Of a stretch of 64,000 nt of DNA, positions 20,823 through 31,139 are shown piece by piece (positions within the stretch are counted from its first letter, which is position 1; each line of letters starts with the position of its first letter). Position numbers and translations under genes: made by a program. Source of the stretch: Massospora cicadina (taxonomy: Eukaryota > Entomophthoromycota > Entomophthoromycetes > Entomophthorales > Entomophthoraceae); contig JAKSZP010012229.1 of assembly GCA_022478985.1 (NCBI GenBank), positions 1 to 64,000 on the forward strand, read 5' to 3'. A model generated the notes under the pieces. The model had not been told where the DNA came from, did not search any database, and was given only the letters and a program-made list of their open reading frames with translations.

Positions 20823-21954
20823 CTAGGGGAGGTCAACCCTAGTAATCTTTCTACTGCACAGGTTCAGTTTCCTCATGCACCTCGCGTTGTAATAATATAT
20901 ATAATCTGATAATAGTATGATGACTATTATCTGTAGTCGAGTTAGAATAATCTTCAGGCCTAATGCTTCAGCTAGTTTTACTGATAATACTGAATATCGC
21001 ACTCTTAGGGATTTGTTCCCTATAGTCCTGTCCACTCGATCTTTGTTAAGATCCTCTGATGACAGTCCCCTTCAGCCCAACACACAGTTGGCAGCAATCC
21101 AATAGCCGTGGTTCCCTTCATCTCTAGATCCCCGCTTGGATCTCTACTCTTCTCTGAGAGTCTACCAATTATTGCCTTCTGCAATAATATCCTTGAGATG
21201 GAATCTTCATGCTAGATGCTAATAGTCTAACTATTACCAAATCTACAGTCAAACTAATAAGGGTCTTTATTAGTTCTTTCCTGACCATAAACTTGTGTCA
21301 AACAGTGAGTATTTTTCAGTGTATTTTTACTTGAGTCCTTTTTTTTATTATAGTGAATTCTAGGGAATTTATAGGGGATTCAGCTGTCTAACCCTAGGTT
21401 GACACCTCTTCAATGAAACGGCAGCCGTTGCTGTTGAATCACCCTTCCTCATCTCAGCAGTGATGTTCTTCCCCATCCTGACTAGGATTCGACGTTAGAC
21501 ATCCTCAAGACCTCAAATGAAAGAGTCAGAAACATATCCTTAACATTTTCCTCTTGATCCAAGCGAATCATCCATAACTGGCTAGCAACCAATCAATTTG
21601 CTAGTTGCAGGCAGCATCACTTACCTCACAACTCATTAAACAGTCCCAATTAGTCCGTGATGAAACCCAACCAATCCCAATCAGTATACCTGATAGCTAA
21701 TTACTATCAGATGCCCTTATTTTGTCAGCCGCTCTGACCAATGAGATATTAGGTATTCATCTGGATCGATCCCCAATGGATATGACCAGATAATTATCTT
21801 AAAATCCCCCAAATGTAGTTCCTCCAAAATCTGGGTCAACTGATTTCCAATTCACTTCGCCTTAGGGAATTTTTCCCTTAGCGATATCAGGTAATCTAGC
21901 AGGCTGGGAATATGGGCAAAAATCCCAACGGCACCTTAGTAGTCAAGATTCACC
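20823..21954. other. Unidentified ~1.1-kb segment within the repeat array
   Basis: Replaces or interrupts the expected continuation of the repeat unit, so it is probably inserted. GAGGTCAACCCTAG (20829-20842) and CTAGGTTGACACCTC (about 21390) are imperfect inverted repeats ~560 bp apart. They could be the ends of a small DNA element, but no clear TSD was found. Open stretches are at most 70 codons and match nothing I know. Confidence 0.35.
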
Positions 21955-22667
21955 ATTCTGATCAGGTTGGGCTTATAAACTGTCCCAACTATAATCCATG
22001 GATGCTGGATTCAATATACCATGCTCTATATAAGAGCATAACTTGTTATACCAGGTTATTGGCAGCTAAAAAAGTTATATCAGGTTATTGGCAGATAAAG
22101 GGCTGCACTTGACACATGTAATGAGTTAAATGGATACTAGATCATAAGGTTGACATCATAGTCACAGACATGGAATAGGGCAGTCGCTCTTATGAAAAGA
22201 TAATGAAGAGTAACAATGTAAAAGATGAGTTGAAATGACACTCTTTATTACTCAACCTAATTTGTATGAAATTGTATATTAGTTGTGACATCATTATCAA
22301 AAGAAATTTGGCACATAAAGGAAGCCAAAAGATAGAATATAGGCTTTTTGCTTTCTAAATTTAATAACTATGCACCAATAAGCTAATTCCAGATAATCTG
22401 ATGTTCTAGAGAGGTTGTCATACCATCCTAGTTCACCAAAGTTAGCTACCTTTAGAAAAACATCTTTAAGGTTCTTCTCAGTAAGATATTAAGAAGGAGG
22501 TAAAATTAAAGAATAATGTGTTGTCATGACACTCTTGGTTGCTCAATTTCTTTAATGGCCAATTGCAATTTGAGGGATACTTTCAGGATGGAAAAGAGAG
22601 TACTGTACTTGAGGGAAGCCAAACTGGGAGAATAGGGACTTTTAAAATTATAAATTGATAACCGTAA
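21955..22667 (+). repeat. Degenerate repeat units, copies 4 (rest) to 6
   Basis: Contains the same ordered blocks: ACTATAATCCATGGATGC, GGCAGATAAAGGGCTGCACT, GACATGGAATAGGG, GATGTTCTAGAGAGG, CATACCATCCTAGTTCACC and TAGCTACCTTTAGAAA. Near 22,490 it jumps back to a TTAAGAAGG...TGACACTCTTGGTTGCTCAA block, so at least two partial units are joined. GGTTATTGGCAG is locally duplicated near 22,044 and 22,083. It ends at 22667, where the ORF1-only element has inserted. Confidence 0.7.
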
Positions 22668-24567
22668 AATTTATTCAAGGTACGCCAACAAGAAGATGGA
22701 CGTTACCAATACTCAAAGAGCCTAAGAACTGAACGAACAAACAAATGAATGATAAAACCAAAACAAAAAACCTCCAACCAGGCGGGGAGCGGAAACTGCT
22801 AACCTACCATGGCAGAGGGTGATGGGGGTTGGGCGCCTCTTCTGCAGACATATTCTTCACAACATTATCATTATAATTGTAAAACGGAATAAAAGAGAGC
22901 AAGGTCGTTGGGCATCAGCGTGGTGAGTTTAATGGCTGTGCCAAATGTGTTTTATTCTTTATTATCATCTTAAAAGATAGATTCAACAAATTCCGCTAAG
23001 TGATGTTCATCTTGGATGTGGGCATTGAAGGGTTGGGGTATTATTGGTAATACTTTGGTTATTGAATTTAGCAAATGAGTGAAATCTGATAGTTTAGCAA
23101 CATGTATGACAGCGACTTTGGCATCATCAAATAATATAGTGATTTTAATTTGGGCTGCTTTGAGGAAACTAGGGGGTAGTAGAGTGTGGTCAGCCAAAGT
23201 TGGAATTGAGCCACTGATTGGGCCACTGATTTGCATAGGTTTGAGCAATGGGGAGAGGCCACCGCTGCTAAGGCGAGCTGGTGGTCACTTTGATAGGGGG
23301 CAGCATTGGGTTTAGGAGCAAAATGTTTGGGGGATGGGGTTTTGTCAAAATCAGAATGAAAAATTTGGCTTGACATAATCAAACTGGCTGAGAGGTTCTC
23401 CAGATTCTTCACTCGTGATAGCTTTAACTGATTCGTCAACCTCAGCCAATAGGTCCCATGGATTTTGGTTCATGTGTATAGTGGATGAAGTTTTCAGGTG
23501 AGTGATAGTCAATTGGTTTGCTTGGGTGCAAATGATGCTTCAAGCCTGACTCTGATTGGCGGGGGTGTAATCGGATGGGTTAATGTGGGCAGTTGATTTT
23601 GGCGGGGGCCAAATTCTCAATCTCGCCCATCAAATGAGAACTTTGAGTGGGAGGGGGCAACAAAACGCCCCATTCGGAATCTGATGAATAGGGCTCCAAA
23701 GATGCATCAGAGGAAGTGGCTCAGAGGCAGGATCTTTTGGGAATGGTTGAACCCAAAACAGATGGGACAAATTTGGTGACCATTATCCACACAAGCCCAA
23801 AAAAGTGCTCAGACGCCGCTGCAATATGAGAATGGGGAGATTTGTTGGGCTATGGCAGGGTAATGTGGTATTATGGTAGCTCTTGCGTGAGGGCAGCAAG
23901 GCGCTCTGCACCTGAGGAAACAGTGAAGATGAGATTGGGATGAGTCCCATAATCCAGAAGCCCCGCCATCAACTGATCATATAAGACTTGGGGTGGGAGG
24001 TGGGAAGAGAGGGACGCAAAGGACACCACCATTGTGGTGTCTGTAGGGAGGATAGTTCAGGTATTCGGTATGGGAGTGTTTTAAAAAACAAGGAGAGTAG
24101 AAGCCGCTGCTGCAGTGTCCTCCTCCATCTGGAAGCCAATATTAAAATAGCCCTTAAATGAGTGGAAATTGATAAAATTAGCTGGTGAAAATGCAGAAGT
24201 GGGCAATTTGATAATTTCCTTGCTGAAATATGGAGATAACACCTGTAGTCAACTAATAGGCAAATTTGGATTGTAGAATGAGGAGAGTGAGAGGATGGGG
24301 GCAAGAAGGGTGGATGCATGCCAGGTGTAGTGCTAAGTCTTGTGGGGGGACAAAATGGCTGGAAGCTGATGGCAGGCTATTTGACCCTGTGTGAACATGT
24401 TTGCCAAGGGTGGAAAATGCTAGGTGGTGGAGCGCCGCTACCCCACAGTGGAGCAGCAGGAGGTTGAACCGCGGAAATTGGTAGGAAAATGGGCGTGGCT
24501 AGGTGGTGGTGTTAAAAGAAATAATTTTTCTTATAAAATTTCGCTCAAAGTGAGATTGAGTGAAAAG
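22668..24567 (-). mobile_element. ORF1-only LINE derivative (HAL1-like), 1.9 kb, minus strand
   Basis: An imperfect TSD flanks it (ATTGATAACCGTAA at 22654-22667, GATTGAATAACTGTTAA at 24567-24583). The target is the repeat unit, which continues on both sides. Coding sequence is a LINE-type ORF1 with zinc knuckle. Directly after it comes a 3' UTR matching that of the plus-strand copy at 25744-27663, including a CCTGGTTGGA...TTTTG block. The 3' tail TTGTTGGCGTACCTTGAA (22691-22674) then AATAAATTT resembles the tails of the LINEs here. No endonuclease or RT sequence is present. Confidence 0.78.
22970..24330 (-). pseudogene. ORF1-type protein of the minus-strand ORF1-only element
   Basis: Read across frames on the minus strand: FINFHSFKGYFNIGFQMEEDTAAA (24,180-24,110), QVLYDQLMAGLLDYG, then ICPICFGFNH at about 23,775-23,738 (zinc knuckle start), then NQNPWDLLAEVDESVKA near 23,470-23,420 and open stretches 23439-23068 and 23248-22970. 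The same segments, in the same order, occur in the element at 25744-27663 (YKGYFDLGF, KVLHQELMKGLAAY, ICPSCFELDH, NQNP). Many frameshifts and stops; older-looking than its partner. Confidence 0.72.
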
Positions 24568-24760
24568 ATTGAATAACTGTTAACCTGATAAACCTTTTCA
24601 GATAAGCTGATGTTCCAAAGGTCTCCTATGAATAAAGAGGTCTCAACTAAAATCAACTGAAACTAGAATAGAAAAATATAGTCAAAATTTTAAACTGGGA
24701 AGCTATACTGACAAACTTGACTTGGGGTGTGTAAACCTTTATTTTTTTACTGCACAGGTT
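24568..24760 (+). repeat. Degenerate repeat unit, copy 6 (right part)
   Basis: AACCTGATAAACCTTTTCAG, CTGATGTTCCAAAGGTCTCC and CTTGGGGTGTGTAA match 10,395-10,555 in order. They continue the unit interrupted by the ORF1-only element. Confidence 0.72.
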
Positions 24761-25725
24761 TGAAGTGTGCGTTGATTAGCTTGTTATTTTGGTATAAATG
24801 GGTGAATTGAAGTATGGAGACTATTATCCTAAAAAAACTCTTCACATCCAATATGAGTATGCCAAGTGCTCACGCTCATTCTTCTTATAACTTGATGGTA
24901 CTTGAATATATCAGATGTTAAAAACTATCCCTTCAATCTAATATCAAGAGTTGGTAACCTCTAACAACAATGGTACTTATCCCTTCATTGGAGTGCTTGA
25001 GTACTTGAGAACCACTTGTACAAGGTAAAAGCTATTACATCATCTCTAATTCCAAGGGTTGCAAATTAAATTAGATAAGGAAAACTATCTCATCTACTCT
25101 AATCACAAGAGCACAAAACAAAATTATATAACTATTTAAATGTATTTCAAAATAAATAAAAGATAATACCCAACTGACCACTTTATAAGGTAAAATTAAA
25201 AAATTTTACAGGAAAATAAGCGCCCAACCCTTCCATTGGCGCCCCAATAGGTAAAGCATCCATCGCCGATAAAATTAGCCTTAGGAGTCATCCTTAATGA
25301 TTATTACTACATCCATATAGTAAGATTTCAACGCCAACTAGACCACTTTCCCTCCTGGGTTGAGTATCAAAAGAGCGTGTCACAACGCCTCCATACAAAA
25401 CCAGCAGATTATCCTTATAAAGCTAGAAACCTGCTTAGGTAATGGGACCTTTTACCCATTAATAGCAGGTCACATTGCCTTTTATGCTAACCTGAAAGTT
25501 GCTGCCAATAAAAGCGTCATCAATGCTCAGCAACTACCATTAAACTCTTAAAGACTAGTGACAAACCATGATCAATTTGCACATTAAGTAATTTATTTAG
25601 TAATTGTCAAAATATTAATTGACCAATTGTAAATATAGTCGGTGATCATCCCCAACAGAACATTGGTAATCAGAGAAATCAGATCTGGAAAATTAGGTAA
25701 CATTTCTTAAGGAAATAAAACCAAC
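24760..25725. other. Unassigned AT-rich sequence
   Basis: TACTGCACAGGTT and a nearby GACTATTATC echo 20,850-20,930, so part may belong to the same unidentified segment. An open stretch at 25360-25551 (62 codons) has no recognisable domain. I see no element ends. Confidence 0.3.
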
Positions 25726-25743
25726 AATACACATTTTTAATGG
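25726..25743. repeat. Target-site duplication, left copy
   Basis: AATACACATTTTTAATGG, identical over 18 bp to 27664-27681. Confidence 0.93.
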
Positions 25744-27663
25744 GATCACTCTCTCTCTGCTCAGCGTAACTTTCAGAGCAAATTAATTTGGTAAATCAAA
25801 AAACACTTAATCACACACTGAAGTCTTGCTCTGATGTCATCAGATCCCCCGCCAACTGTCCCAGCATGGGGCAGCAGCAAAACTCCCCCCTCCATTTTCT
25901 GTCCAACAGGAAAACGCGCTCAGACTGGCTCGCTCAGTCAATCCAAACCCATGGGATGATTCATTCCTCCCAAGGGTCTCGATGCCCATCTCGCCCAAAC
26001 CTAAGCAGTGCCCCGCTGCCCCCTGGTGCTCCCCAGAGCAATATGCATTTTGGCCTTAGGGTCAAATATGGGAAATTCTTCCTCTAAGATGACCAAGCCA
26101 TTATCAAAATGGCTCAGGCGGTGATGACACCAGCCTGTTTCATTGACTTCCGCCCCTATAAGGGATACTTTGATCTTGGCTTCCCCTGTGAAGCTGATGC
26201 AGCCACTGTGGCAATGGTGCCACTAATATTCAATAATATTCCTCTTCCAACACTCAGACCCAGCTCCCAATGGACACCACCTTGGTGGTACAGTTCGCTG
26301 GTTTGCCCACCCACCCTCCCCCAAAGTGCTCCACCAGGAGCTGATGAAAGGTTTGGCAGCCTACAGCGCCAACCCTATCTTACAATTTGTGGTCCCAAAT
26401 GGGGCCGCACGCCTCGCTGGGCCTTGGGTGTATGACACGATCATCCCTGAATTTATGAAAATTTCTTTGGCAATTCCCCCTCGTGCCACCATCCCATCTG
26501 CCCCTGACCATCCGTTCTGGGCTCGCGTTGAGTTGGACGGATGATTTGTCCATCCTGTTTTGAGTTAGATCACTCGAAATGCAAATGCCCATAATCAGAA
26601 ATTTCCATCAATGCTGAAAGTTTGCCCAACACCCACCAATCCACTGCCCACCCCATGCCAACTCCAACATGGGGTACAATCCTACCTTCCCCTCCTCCAA
26701 TGCCTGATGCTGCAGCTGCACCTACAGCCACCAATCAGCACCCACCTTGCCCCAATGCCATAAATAATTCATCCAACCAAACATGGATTAGATCCCAGTT
26801 TGATCCCACGTGTCTAAAAATGAATCAAATAAACCTCAACCATACACTGATTCCCCAATTCAATTGAACCAAAATCCATGCGAAATTATTGGATGAAATT
26901 GAAAAATCAGGTCACGTCATTGAAGAGGTGACGCTGCAACTCAAGCAGCTCTATAACACAGAATGGGATGCAAAATTCCCGCCTCAGAAATATGTCCCAT
27001 AACCTAACGCCAAACCATTCTACAGCAACCACCAGCTTGCAGTAGAAGCAGCCGCCACACCAGATTGCCATCCGCTTCACAAAGCTGCCGCCAAATCTGT
27101 GGCTGCGCTCACAGGAGTTTTCACCTCCCGTCATCCCCAAAAATCTTACTGCACAAAGTAAGATCAACATGAAAACTTTACACAAAAACGTCACTGAAGC
27201 CATCCAGAACGTGGTAACAGTAGCACGGAATCTGAAAGCAAAAATAACTTAAACCAACATTGCCAAATTCATTAAATTCCCAGACGCCCACCTCAAAGCT
27301 GAAGATGCTTTGGGCAAATACATCGTTGGTATAATGATGGCTGGCAACTATTCAGAATTTCCAGTCATCAAGGATATCAAACCCCATGCCGGTGATGCCC
27401 CCACACCCTTACTATCTGCCTTAACACACACCCTACTCTGGGATGAGATGGATGTGGCCGAAGATGAGCCCCCCAATCCCCTCTCCCCATCCACCATGGA
27501 GGGATAGCAGTATTTGCTGCCCACCTGGTTGGATATTTTGTTAGGTATGATTCAATTGATTCGTCCATTTTGGGCGTTTCACTTGAATCATTATTTTTAA
27601 TATGATTTTTAGTTTTTAGTTCAGTAAGTCTGTCCCCTGGTCGGCTTACCTCAGTTAAATAAA
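25744..27663 (+). mobile_element. ORF1-only LINE derivative (HAL1-like), 1.92 kb, plus strand
   Basis: Bracketed by a perfect 18-bp TSD, so both ends are known. Contents are a short 5' leader, a broken ORF1 with zinc knuckle, a ~150-bp 3' UTR and the tail TGGTCGGCTTACCTCAGT (27638-27655) followed by TAAATAAAAAT. The last ~30 bp match the 3' end of the LINE fragment at 31,078-31,110 almost base for base. There is no endonuclease or RT. Its length and layout match the minus-strand element at 22668-24567. This argues that ORF1-only is the family's structure rather than a single deletion. Confidence 0.85.
25788..27507 (+). pseudogene. ORF1-type protein of the plus-strand ORF1-only element
   Basis: An N-terminal low-complexity Gln/Ser/Pro stretch (25788-26087) is followed by FRPYKGYFDLGFPCEADAAT at about 26,150, comparable to WLDLGF...ADEASVV in the LINE ORF1. 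Next come KVLHQELMKGLAAY and DHPFWARVELDG (ends 26544). At 26,543-26,590 lies ICPSCFELDHSKCKCP, a C-x2-C-x4-H-x4-C knuckle, after one stop. A Pro-rich linker and a C-terminal region ending EDEPPNPLSPSTMEG and stop at 27507 follow. Stops and frameshifts split it into at least five pieces. The role by family is binding element RNA. Confidence 0.78.
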
Positions 27664-27681
27664 AATACACATTTTTAATGG
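27664..27681. repeat. Target-site duplication, right copy
   Basis: Identical to 25726-25743. It lies immediately after the A-rich tail of the ORF1-only element. Confidence 0.93.
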
Positions 27682-29793
27682 TAACTTCCATATCTGCTAT
27701 GTAATTTATTATAATAAATTGCCCCTGTGGATAAGGCAGATGATTCCTATAATCTTTAAGATAGATGATACGGGCATTCTAAAAATCCCAACAGGTTGTC
27801 TAAGCCAGATAAACTAAGAAAGGTAGTTGGTAGCCTACAATTTGTTCTTATGATGCAATTTTTTGATTGGAATTCTGATATCTAGACTATACTCAAAGTG
27901 GTATCTTAGAAGCCCCTAACTATAAAGATGTGTAAATTTAGACCGATTTACAGATAATACCATTTCAAACTGAAATACTATCAATCTCAGGTGGTCAGCC
28001 AACATTATTGTTTGCAATTTTGTGCATTTAAACAAAACTAAAGCCTAAAAACTTGTGGTATGGTATCCCACCACTGTCAGGGGAAAAACAAAAAACACAT
28101 TAATAACCCCAGAATTACTCCTTAAATGAATTTTAAGCTATAAACAGATTGGCTATATATCACTTGAATAGTTAACAATTGAAAAAATCTTTACCATGCT
28201 GCAAAAGTATACGCTAGCGGCCTGTTATTAATCTATGAAAGAAAGCCCCCAACTATGCAAATATTGTAATATTAACCAAGTCAAAGTGGTAGAAATGATA
28301 TATACTCCCATAATTTTTTAGTTAAGCCTTGCAGTCAATAAAATTTAACTTATGTATGATATATATCAATTTTATTAAAAAAGGTAATTATAATCCAATC
28401 ATCACCCTAGACTACCAGAAACTTCCCTCCATCCATACTTCTGAAGCCCTGTCATCTAGAGACACACTCACAAGCTTACCCACCAGTTCATTACTATGTC
28501 GCACCTAGAATCCTTTGTCACTATGGACAAAAACCTCAGTTATGATAGCGTAAAGTTAGCTTCACCAACTATGCTGATGTTACTGTATTCCTTTTGAATT
28601 TGACCACCCCATCCTATAAAATCTACTCCGCTTTATTTTTGCCTTTGGAAGCCTTGATTGTCGCTGTGTTGAAACACTATCAAGTGCTTACCTCAAGGGT
28701 GTTTGCCTATATAATTCAAAGTTGATTAATGGTATTTTCCTATAAAACCACAATGAAGTATTTGCAAAGAAGATGTTAGCACTAACCAGGTGCAAGCTTG
28801 AATGCATATAGCTACATGCCTGTCACCTTTATTATAAATCTCTTTCCTAATGAATGACATTTTCAGGTCAAAATTATACTCTTACATTAATGAGGGTTCA
28901 TTTTAAGGCCTACCCAAGATTTATTTGAACAACTATTAGAAAGTGTAAGCATTAGGATTATGACTTACTACAGTTCCCCTAAGATGGTTTGTATAATCTT
29001 TGAAAACTGAGGAGAACATGTTTAAAAATTATGAAACATCTAATACCAGTTTTATTGGCTGAAAAGTTTTTCAGTAATAGATTTTATGCACAGTTAGATT
29101 TGATGTTAGTCTGGTATGAATGCATTATAATTGAAAATTATATGTGAAAGTTCATAAAACATAAATCATGTCAGATTGGAATTAAGAGTTGGGAGTATTA
29201 AACTTCCATTAAGAATTGGATGGCTGTCTTGGTGGGATGATCAGTAACCCATATCACGCTATTTTAGAAAAGCACTGTAGATTACCAAAGGTCTGGTACT
29301 GAGTATTGATGAACCAGAATATTTCTGGTGCATTAAGTATAACAAGGAAGAAAGAACCACAAGCCTATTTTCAGCAAGAAAAATGATAGGTATCTTAGTA
29401 CAAGTGTGCATCTTGCGTTTGAGAAAGAGTTCAAACTATGGGTTAGTTATATGGCAAAGACACACAAGCCTTCATATAAGAGAATGCATTTCAGATACTG
29501 TTATTTGCACATTAAGAAGCTCTCAATGCAATGACAAAGAGTAATAGTGAACAGTAGTAGTTCACTGCTGATCACATTACATTTAGTTATATAATGGGTA
29601 AAAATTCAGGAAGGTTGATTTTTGGGTCATGTGTAGTTTACCACATCCTTTAAATATTTGGTTTGCTTATTGGAATCATACTATAGTCTAGAATAATTAC
29701 AGTATAACATTGTCACAATCAAGCTTCAAATAAACGCTCATTGAGTGGGTGTTAGAAAGAAATAAAGATTATAGATGTCCACAAAGGTAGTTT
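27682..29793 (+). other. Old LTR-like repeat and AT-rich sequence left of a decayed Ty3/gypsy element
   Basis: 27,760-27,860 contains a last piece of the ~1.07-kb repeat (GTTGTCTAAGCCAG, GTAGTTGGTAGCCTACA). 28,276-28,387 aligns over about 110 bp with 36,464-36,575 (AAAGTGGTAGAAA and following), which suggests a 5' LTR remnant. Gag and protease of the element to the right would lie in 28.4-29.8 kb, but I can read no convincing domain there. No other feature seen. Confidence 0.45.
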
Positions 29794-31125
29794 AAGGATA
29801 CCATTGGAGAATGGGGCGAGTAACAGTTGATAACTCACTCATCCTCCCAATACTATGGTACCCTGCCCATGCGATCGCCTTCTCACCCACCTTTATAACT
29901 TCAATCCGTGTGCTCATCCAGGGCTGGCTGTGGCCCGGATCCCATCCTCCCATATGGATAGAAACACACTTTGGCCCACGCTCAAGCGGAAGCATGGGAC
30001 TAACGATTTTGAGAGCCACGCCAACCGCATCCTGGGTACCTGGATAAAGGAAGTCCTTGCCCCAGACCTCCTGCAACAACACTGGTCCAGGGCAGCAAGG
30101 ACTAACTTCGCACAGGCGCTCAAATTAACCAACCCACATAGCCCACCCAGACTACTATCATACCTTGCTAAACACCCTACCACAACTGGGCCCCCATGGA
30201 ACTTCCCTCACTTAAAACGCATCCTCCAAACCATCCGCCACAGGGATGGACCGTAGAGAACAATGGCACTGTGCAGGGAAGGGGATGACCCAGCCCCCAC
30301 ATCAAATTAAGAAATCCAGGTAACCACCCCCAGAGAGACATGCTTGCTATGACCCCAACCATTGCTAGAGTTGAATACCTAGATGCGTTATTCATCCCCT
30401 ACGACTTAACCACACAGAAGACAGTGTGGAAAATGACGCACCACCCACTTCTACAGCCGAGGGTAAGAGCCAACGCCTGGTGCTGTCTGAGAAGGACCTA
30501 TAGGACGGCGGACCGCTCCAATTCCCTCCACGCAACCTGCGCAGTATGTGGAGGGGAGGGCTCCCTACATCACTGCCTAGAAACATGACCCCCAACCAAA
30601 GCCATATGGAAGGAAGTAGCGCGCCTGCTTAAGCTCCAAAACGAGCAGGAATTTTCTGTATCAAAGAGCCTCCTCGCGCTCCAGACCAAGTCACCAATCC
30701 CATCTACCCTCCACTCCCTAATGATACCCATTGCAATGTGGATAATCCACACCATTGCCTTAGATGCGTTCAAGGGCACGGCCCCAAACATCCATGGGGT
30801 TATCAACAGTTTCACGTCCACTTATTGGAGCACTTCCAAGCCTGGCTCTATGGATATATGAGGCCAAGGCAACAGGCGCTCATATAATCGTGGTTCCCAC
30901 TTTGGTTCCTCCGCACAGACTCCTTCCTTCACACCTGCTCCATAGCGGGGGAAACCCCTTGGAGTAGTGCATCAACCCCCCATACCTGGCAGTCCCGCTG
31001 GCAACAGCTGTAACCTGAGTACCCCAGGGTGCTTAATTTTATCTGTCTTCATTTTCCACACATACTAGGTAATTCTCGTCCCCTGGTCAGCCTGCCTCAG
31101 TTAAATAAAAGGAGACCATTGGAGA
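29794..31125 (+). mobile_element. 5'-truncated LINE insertion (ORF2 C-terminal region) with TSD
   Basis: The TSD is AAGGATACCATTGGAGA (29794-29810) and AAGGAGACCATTGGAGA (31109-31125), 16 of 17 matching. Between them lie the post-RT part of ORF2, the 3' UTR and the tail TGGTCAGCCTGCCTCAGT (31084-31101) followed by TAAATAAAA. 5' truncation is typical of LINE copies. Sequence similarity places it in the same family as the LINE at 4070-9351, but as a distinct subfamily. It inserted within the old Ty3/gypsy element. Confidence 0.87.
29811..31010 (+). pseudogene. LINE ORF2 C-terminal fragment
   Basis: Readable pieces: PAHAIAFSPTF...WLWPGSHPPIW (29,855-29,960), ILGTWIKEVLAPDLLQQHWS (30,020-30,085), RVEYLDALFIPYDLTTQKT (30,365-30,425) and CAVCGGEGSLHHCLET at about 30,540-30,585. 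Each lines up with the LINE ORF2 at 5490-4131. The last Cys of the zinc motif is replaced by a TGA. AMWIIHTIALDAF follows near 30,735. At least three frame changes. Confidence 0.85.
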
Positions 31126-31139
31126 CTTGAAATAAAAAC

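Noticed and set aside
25360..25551. 62-codon ORF considered as a recombinase fragment
   Set aside because: No catalytic motif or flanking element structure could be found.
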